The notes under the pieces: generated by a model
Seen by the model: only the letters and a program-made list of their open reading frames with translations
Told to the model about the DNA's origin: nothing
The model's database searches: none
Assembly: GCA_026706165.1 (NCBI GenBank)
Contig: JAPOZF010000105.1
Span: 1 to 9,874 of the forward strand
Direction: 5' to 3'
DNA: 9,874 bases
Origin: Gemmatimonadota bacterium
Lineage (GTDB): Bacteria > Latescibacterota > UBA2968 > UBA8231
In this document: positions 6,742 through 9,874 of the stretch, one piece after another
Position numbering within the stretch: the first letter of the stretch is position 1
How the letters are laid out: each line of letters starts with the position of its first letter
Made by a program: the position numbers and the translations under genes

Positions 6742-6786
6742 TGCGTTTGCCTTTTCGGGAATGCTTAACCGCCCGGCAGTTTCCGG

Positions 6787-6800
6787 CGACCGATCGGTCG
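6787..6800. repeat. Perfect 14-bp palindrome upstream of pyrG
   Basis: CGACCGATCGGTCG is self-complementary and lies 45 bases upstream of the pyrG start codon, between it and the gatC terminator. It could be a dimeric regulator site. As RNA it could form a five-pair hairpin with a GATC loop in the pyrG leader. It has no T-run, so it is not a terminator. Confidence 0.5.
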
Positions 6801-6809
6801 GTCACAGCC

Positions 6810-6839
6810 AAAAAAGAAACGGCGACATCGCTGCCGCCG
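6810..6839 (-). terminator. Intrinsic terminator after gatC
   Basis: On the minus strand, CGGCGGCA pairs with TGTCGCCG (eight pairs, one G-U) around the GNRA tetraloop GCGA, followed at once by TTTCTTTTTT. It begins eight bases after the gatC stop codon. It should end the gatC transcript and would also sit in front of pyrG for any transcript reading through. Confidence 0.85.
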
Positions 6840-6846
6840 CCGGTAA

Positions 6847-7134
6847 CTACTCGATGATTTTCGGGACTCTGAAATAGCCGTCCTTGACATCCGGCCCCAG
6901 AGCCAGGATTTCGTCCCGGCCGGGAAATGCCTCCGCTTCGTCCTGGCGAAAAGGGTTGCTGACCGGGACAACGTGGGAGGTGGGCTCGACGTTCCGGGTG
7001 TCCAGTTCGTCGAGCTTTTCCATGTAGGAGAGGATTCTGTTGAGCTCTTCTGTGAGGAGGGTTTTCTCTTGGTCGGAGAGTTGCAGCCGCGCCAGGTCCG
7101 CCACTTTGCGGACGTCATCTTCGGTTACCGCCAT
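6847..7134 (-). CDS. gatC: Glutamyl/aspartyl-tRNA amidotransferase subunit GatC
   Basis: This 95-residue protein matches GatC along its whole length: VTEDDVRKVADLARLQLSDQE at the start, LNRILSYMEKLDELDT in the middle, VEPTSHVVPVSNPFRQDE, and the C-terminal GYFRVPKII. GatC stabilises the GatA-GatB pair that converts Glu-tRNA(Gln) or Asp-tRNA(Asn) to the amide form. ATG 7134 gives the family's usual length. Longer in-frame starts (to 7215) add a non-family N-terminus and lie upstream of the candidate promoter at 7177-7205. gatA and gatB are not adjacent: the gene stands alone, followed by a strong terminator, and must act with partners encoded elsewhere. It is divergent from the DUF2203 gene. 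A GGAGGAG stretch lies too far upstream to be a normal ribosome site for this start. Confidence 0.96.
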   Translation of the reverse strand: MAVTEDDVRKVADLARLQLSDQEKTLLTEELNRILSYMEKLDELDTRNVEPTSHVVPVSNPFRQDEAEAFPGRDEILALGPDVKDGYFRVPKIIE

Positions 7135-7176
7135 CTGCCGCTCGCTCTCGATCTCCTCCTCGCTCGGGCCCGACCA

Positions 7177-7205
7177 AATATGCCGCATCGACCATGCAGT
7201 GGCAA
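7177..7205 (-). promoter_or_regulatory. Candidate housekeeping (sigma-70) promoter for gatC
   Basis: On the minus strand TTGCCA (7200-7205), a 17-base spacer and CATATT (7177-7182) give five and four of six consensus matches at ideal spacing. Transcription would start near 7170, about 36 bases before the gatC ATG. This supports 7134 as the start over the longer in-frame options. Confidence 0.55.
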
Positions 7206-7237
7206 ACCGGCTCAAGTGCCCCCCGGCCAGCTGGGAA

Positions 7238-7266
7238 TTGCAACGGTCTCACCGCTTCGGTATACT
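7238..7266 (+). promoter_or_regulatory. Candidate housekeeping (sigma-70) promoter for the DUF2203 gene
   Basis: TTGCAA (7238-7243), a 17-base spacer and TATACT (7261-7266) form a near-consensus promoter. The predicted start near 7273 leaves a leader of about 30 bases before ATG 7304. It is divergent from, and does not overlap, the gatC promoter. Confidence 0.75.
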
Positions 7267-7303
7267 CCCGCGCCCCCGAAACCCGAACCCGTACCGCCGT
7301 CAC

Positions 7304-7801
7304 ATGGCAAAAAACCAGCCCGGCCGCAGGCCTTTTACCGTCGAGGAGGCAAATGCCTCGCTGCCGGTCCTCAACGCGGTTTTCGATCAGCTCGACGGAA
7401 AAAAGCGGGAGCTCTTCGACATCCGCCGGCAGATCCAGATCCTCGAGGTGATGTGGGGGGAGCGGCTCGCCGCCGAAACCAACCCCGATCGCGCCGCCTA
7501 CGAACGCTACACCGCCTCGGCCAAGACGCTGATACGCGACCTGAACGAGGTCGTGTCGCGCGAGATCCTCGGGCGCGGCATGCGCTTTCCGCCGGGGGGG
7601 CTCGATCAGGGGCTCATCGATTTTCCGACGTTCTTCGAAGGGCGCTGGGTCTTCATCTGCTGGCAGCGCGGAGAGCCGGAGGTTCGCTTCTGGCACGAGC
7701 TGGACGGCGGCTACGCCGGCAGGCGGGAGATCCAGGCTGAACAGATCATCGGAATGGGACAGATGGACGACGACCACGGCGATCTGACGGACTCCGCCTA
7801 G
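7304..7801 (+). CDS. DUF2203 family protein, function unknown
   Basis: This 165-residue soluble protein fits DUF2203. It opens with the family pattern FTVEEANASLPVL (11-23), followed by a long helical, charged segment (about 24-90) and then the conserved core GLIDFPTFFEGRWVFICW (103-120), RGEPEVRFWHELDGGYAGR (122-140). The conserved Asp, Trp, His and Glu residues could form a metal or ligand site, but no function is established and none is claimed. There are no membrane segments or signal peptide. ATG 7304 is chosen because it is the first start after the promoter at 7238-7266 and begins directly before the family N-terminus; in-frame codons further upstream precede the promoter. No clear ribosome site is seen. 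The tail is acidic (MDDDHGDLTD). It is a single-gene unit between gatC (divergent) and smc, which has its own promoter. Confidence 0.88.
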   Translation: MAKNQPGRRPFTVEEANASLPVLNAVFDQLDGKKRELFDIRRQIQILEVMWGERLAAETNPDRAAYERYTASAKTLIRDLNEVVSREILGRGMRFPPGGLDQGLIDFPTFFEGRWVFICWQRGEPEVRFWHELDGGYAGRREIQAEQIIGMGQMDDDHGDLTDSA

Positions 7802-7835
7802 TGCGGCCCGGTCCCCTCCCACACCCTGGCTCCAG

Positions 7836-7858
7836 CCCGGTCCGATGCCTTGACCGGG
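7836..7858. repeat. Inverted repeat overlapping the smc -35 box
   Basis: CCCGGTC (7836-7842) and GACCGGG (7852-7858) are perfect inverted arms around nine bases. The right arm covers most of the -35 element TTGACC. A direct copy of GCCCGGTCC also occurs 29 bases earlier (7806-7814 and 7835-7843). It may be an operator, or a stem ending the DUF2203 transcript, though no T-run follows. Confidence 0.5.
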
Positions 7859-7878
7859 ACTTCAACATGTGGTATCAT
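7850..7878 (+). promoter_or_regulatory. Candidate housekeeping (sigma-70) promoter for smc
   Basis: TTGACC (7850-7855), a 17-base spacer and TATCAT (7873-7878) match five of six positions at each box. The predicted start is near 7885, giving smc an untranslated leader of about 200 bases. No other convincing promoter was seen closer to smc. Confidence 0.7.
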
Positions 7879-8016
7879 TCTCCACAATCAGCACCAACTG
7901 TTGTGCAATTGCTCCGGTTTCGAGTGTCGTCCTTCCATTCCCCGCTGTAAGCGCAATCTCCCCGAGGCGTCTTCCCGCATCGTTTCTCTCACTCATCAAG
8001 TCCGTCGAATTTCCCG

Positions 8017-8038
8017 AAAAAACCCTGCGGCGGCGGGG
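8017..8038 (-). terminator. Terminator-like hairpin in the smc leader, best formed on the minus strand
   Basis: On the minus strand CCCCGC pairs with GCAGGG (one G-U) around CGCC and is followed by TTTTTT. This is a compact intrinsic terminator, yet no minus-strand gene lies upstream of it. On the + strand the same stem forms (CCCTGC/GCGGGG) but is followed only by CTTTCC, so it would be a weak terminator or pause about 45 bases before the smc start. Confidence 0.4.
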
Positions 8039-8069
8039 CTTTCCGCGTCGCGAATCCCGGGACGCGCGT

Positions 8070-8076
8070 AAAGGAG
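8070..8076 (+). promoter_or_regulatory. Ribosome binding site of smc
   Basis: AAAGGAG lies eight bases before GTG 8085. It fixes the GTG as the smc start, where the family N-terminus begins at once. Confidence 0.85.
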
Positions 8077-8084
8077 CTCGATAG

Positions 8085-9874
8085 GTGCGGCTTTCGAATG
8101 TCGAAATCTTCGGGTTCAAGTCGTTCCTGACCCGGGTCGAGATCCCCTTCGGCAGGGGAATCACCTCCATCGTCGGTCCCAACGGGTGCGGCAAGTCGAA
8201 CATTGTCGAAGCGATCCGGTGGGTCCTCGGGGAACAGCGGGCCGGAGCGGTTCGCGGCCACCGCATGGAAGACGTGATTTTCAGCGGCACCCGCCAACGA
8301 AAACCCCTCGGGATGTCGGAAGTATCCCTGACCATTGACAACTCCAGCCACATTCTGCCGATCGAATTCAGCGAGGTTACCGTAACGCGCCGGTTGTTCC
8401 GTTCCGGCGAAAGCGACTACCTCCTCAACAAGGTCCCATGCCGGCTTCTCGACATCCAGAACCTGCTCATGGACACCGGCCTCGGTCCCGGCGCCTACTC
8501 GGTGATGGAACAGGGCATGGTGGACGAGATCATCAGCGAACGCACCGAAAACAGGAGGCGCATTCTCGAGGAGGCCGCCGGGATAACGAAATACAAGACC
8601 CGCAGGCGTTCGACCTGGAACAAGCTCGAATCGACCCAGGCGGACCTGACGCGGCTCGAGGATCTCATCGGGGAGGTCAAACGGCAGGTCGATTACCTGG
8701 GGCGCCAGGTCGGCCGCGCCAGAAGGTACAAGACCTTGCGCCAGGAATGGGAACAGCTCGAGCTGCTGTTCGGCCGCCACCGTTTCTTCCAGATCCAGGA
8801 ACAGTTGAAGCCGTTGAGGCGGGAGTCCGACGAGTTGTCGAAGAGGTCGGTGTCCGGGCGTACCGAACTCACGACCCAGGAAACCGAGCTTGAAAAGCGC
8901 AGACTCGCGGTTACCACCCTGGAGAAAGACCTCCAGACCGTGGGGGTGGAACTGACGCGATGCGTCGAGCAGCTGCACGAACGGGAGCGGGGCCTGGTCG
9001 CGGTGCGGGAGCGCCGGGGGGCGCGGCAGCAGTTCATCCGGCGATCCACCGAAGAGCGCGACCGGCAGCAGCAGCAGCTGGCCGCCTCCCGTCAGCAGCG
9101 GGAGCAGACCCTCGGCGCCCTCGCGGATGCCGAAAGCAGACTGAGTTCGGACGGCGGCCGGCTGCAATCCCAGGAAGAGTCGACGGCCGAAGCGGAAGCT
9201 GCCTGGCAGCGCGGACAGAGCGCCCTGGAAGCCGCCAACGCGCGGCTGCGCACCGCCCTGGGTGGCAGGGAGGAGTGCGGCCGCACCGTCGAAAGGCTGC
9301 AGGCGGAAGCGGCGGGGTTGGAACGGACCCGTGAGCATTTCGCTTCTGAACAGTCGGGACTGGGTACCGCCCTGGATGGGCTCTCCCGGGACGGGGCCGC
9401 AGCGCAGCAGGAACTGGCCGGGCTGGAATCGCGGCTGACCGCGGTCGAGGGGGATTTCGCGGCCGCCAGGGAGCGCCAGAAGGAGGTGGAGGAACAGCTC
9501 CGGCGGGCTGTCGAGGAGCGAGGCGCCTTCCAGCGATCGCTGGAGGCGAACGCAGCCCGCCTCCAGGTACTGGAAAAGGTCAGGTCCGGGTTTGAAGGGC
9601 ATTCCCAGGGTGTGCGGAACCTCATGCTCGATCCGGAACGGCGCGAGCTTTTCAGGGGCGTCCTGGCCGATCTCATCGAGGTGGAATCCGAGTACTACCT
9701 GGCGGTCGAGACCGCCGTCGGGGACGCCCTGCACGCGCTGGTGGCCGACAGCGAGGATGCCGCCTTCGAAGCGGTTCGCAGCCTGAGGGACGCTGCCGGG
9801 CGAGCCGGGGTGTTTCCGCTCGACTGGAACTTCCCTCCACCTTCTGCGGCCCCGGTAGAGGATCTTCCAGGTGT
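8085..9874 (+). CDS. smc: Chromosome segregation protein SMC, N-terminal half (cut by window end)
   Basis: 596 complete codons are visible before the window ends; a full bacterial SMC is about 1,150-1,200 residues. SMC dimers with ScpA/ScpB load on DNA and organise and segregate the chromosome. The ATPase head begins with LSNVEIFGFKSF and has Walker A GPNGCGKSN (31-39), VRGHRMEDVIFSG, and the Q-loop in SVMEQGMVDEIIS (Q143), then ILEEAAGITKYK. Residues about 175-490 are a long coiled coil rich in Glu, Gln, Arg and Leu. The hinge begins at about 492 (LEKVRSGFEGHSQGVRNLM, then EYYLAVETAVGDALHALV). The start is GTG 8085, with AAAGGAG upstream. Its own promoter (7850-7878) and a leader of about 200 bases separate it from the DUF2203 gene. 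No stop, frameshift or missing head residue is seen in the visible part. Confidence 0.97.
   Translation, partial: MRLSNVEIFGFKSFLTRVEIPFGRGITSIVGPNGCGKSNIVEAIRWVLGEQRAGAVRGHRMEDVIFSGTRQRKPLGMSEVSLTIDNSSHILPIEFSEVTVTRRLFRSGESDYLLNKVPCRLLDIQNLLMDTGLGPGAYSVMEQGMVDEIISERTENRRRILEEAAGITKYKTRRRSTWNKLESTQADLTRLEDLIGEVKRQVDYLGRQVGRARRYKTLRQEWEQLELLFGRHRFFQIQEQLKPLRRESDELSKRSVSGRTELTTQETELEKRRLAVTTLEKDLQTVGVELTRCVEQLHERERGLVAVRERRGARQQFIRRSTEERDRQQQQLAASRQQREQTLGALADAESRLSSDGGRLQSQEESTAEAEAAWQRGQSALEAANARLRTALGGREECGRTVERLQAEAAGLERTREHFASEQSGLGTALDGLSRDGAAAQQELAGLESRLTAVEGDFAAARERQKEVEEQLRRAVEERGAFQRSLEANAARLQVLEKVRSGFEGHSQGVRNLMLDPERRELFRGVLADLIEVESEYYLAVETAVGDALHALVADSEDAAFEAVRSLRDAAGRAGVFPLDWNFPPPSAAPVEDLPG

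Noticed and set aside
5221..6768. Open frame of 515 codons on the + strand opposite pyrG
   Set aside because: Shadow of the pyrG codon pattern; rich in Leu, Val, Asp and Arg with no family pattern.
7869..8084. Possible 71-residue leader protein ending directly before smc
   Set aside because: Its GTG start falls inside the promoter, upstream of the predicted transcript start; no ribosome site and no family pattern.
7989..9734. Open frame of 581 codons on the minus strand opposite smc
   Set aside because: Shadow of the smc coiled-coil codons; no start signals or domains, while the + strand clearly encodes SMC.

Overview
This window is GC-rich bacterial chromosome that mostly carries housekeeping genes. 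There are no insertion sequences, phage genes, CRISPR arrays, tRNAs or rRNAs. An LPS-export operon and rpoN point to a diderm (LPS-type outer membrane) bacterium. The enlarged LptC/OstA fusion and the style of the SMC and CTP synthase suggest a lineage outside the classical Proteobacteria, perhaps one of the uncultured GC-rich phyla near the FCB group. That placement is a low-confidence inference from motif style only.

Layout. (1) Left edge, + strand: the last codons of an upstream gene, then a short thiamine-diphosphate (TPP) enzyme subunit of the phosphonopyruvate/sulfopyruvate decarboxylase type (46-612). (2) A minus-strand run, read right to left: gatC (7134-6847), a strong intrinsic terminator, pyrG (6741-4960), a large LptC/LptA-like fusion (4982-2997, overlapping pyrG), lptB (2993-2256) and rpoN (2114-648). 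rpoN converges on the TPP gene with only 35 bases between stops. The pyrG-lptC-lptA-lptB-rpoN order matches the common Gram-negative arrangement, but the kds genes that often sit between pyrG and lptC are absent, and lptC and lptA are one reading frame. (3) Divergent from gatC, + strand: a DUF2203 protein (7304-7801), then smc (8085 to the window end, truncated). smc has its own promoter and a leader of about 200 bases.

How the genes relate. PyrG makes CTP, which is used for nucleic acids and for CMP-Kdo activation of LPS. LptB with the LptC/A fusion would power and bridge LPS transport to the outer membrane. RpoN is sigma-54. GatC belongs to the tRNA amidotransferase and SMC compacts and segregates the chromosome.

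The most interesting non-coding signals are these: a near-consensus sigma-54 promoter between lptB and rpoN that points away from rpoN and antisense into lptB; two perfect 14-bp palindromes in the lptB-rpoN and gatC-pyrG gaps; a terminator before pyrG with no obvious promoter after it; and an inverted repeat overlapping the smc -35 box. The most interesting protein-level signals are the LptC/OstA fusion and a divergent CTP synthase with changed glutaminase-loop residues and an insertion of about 32 residues. I see no wholly new multi-gene system here. No gap between genes exceeds 300 bases; the largest (7802-8084) holds the smc promoter and leader.
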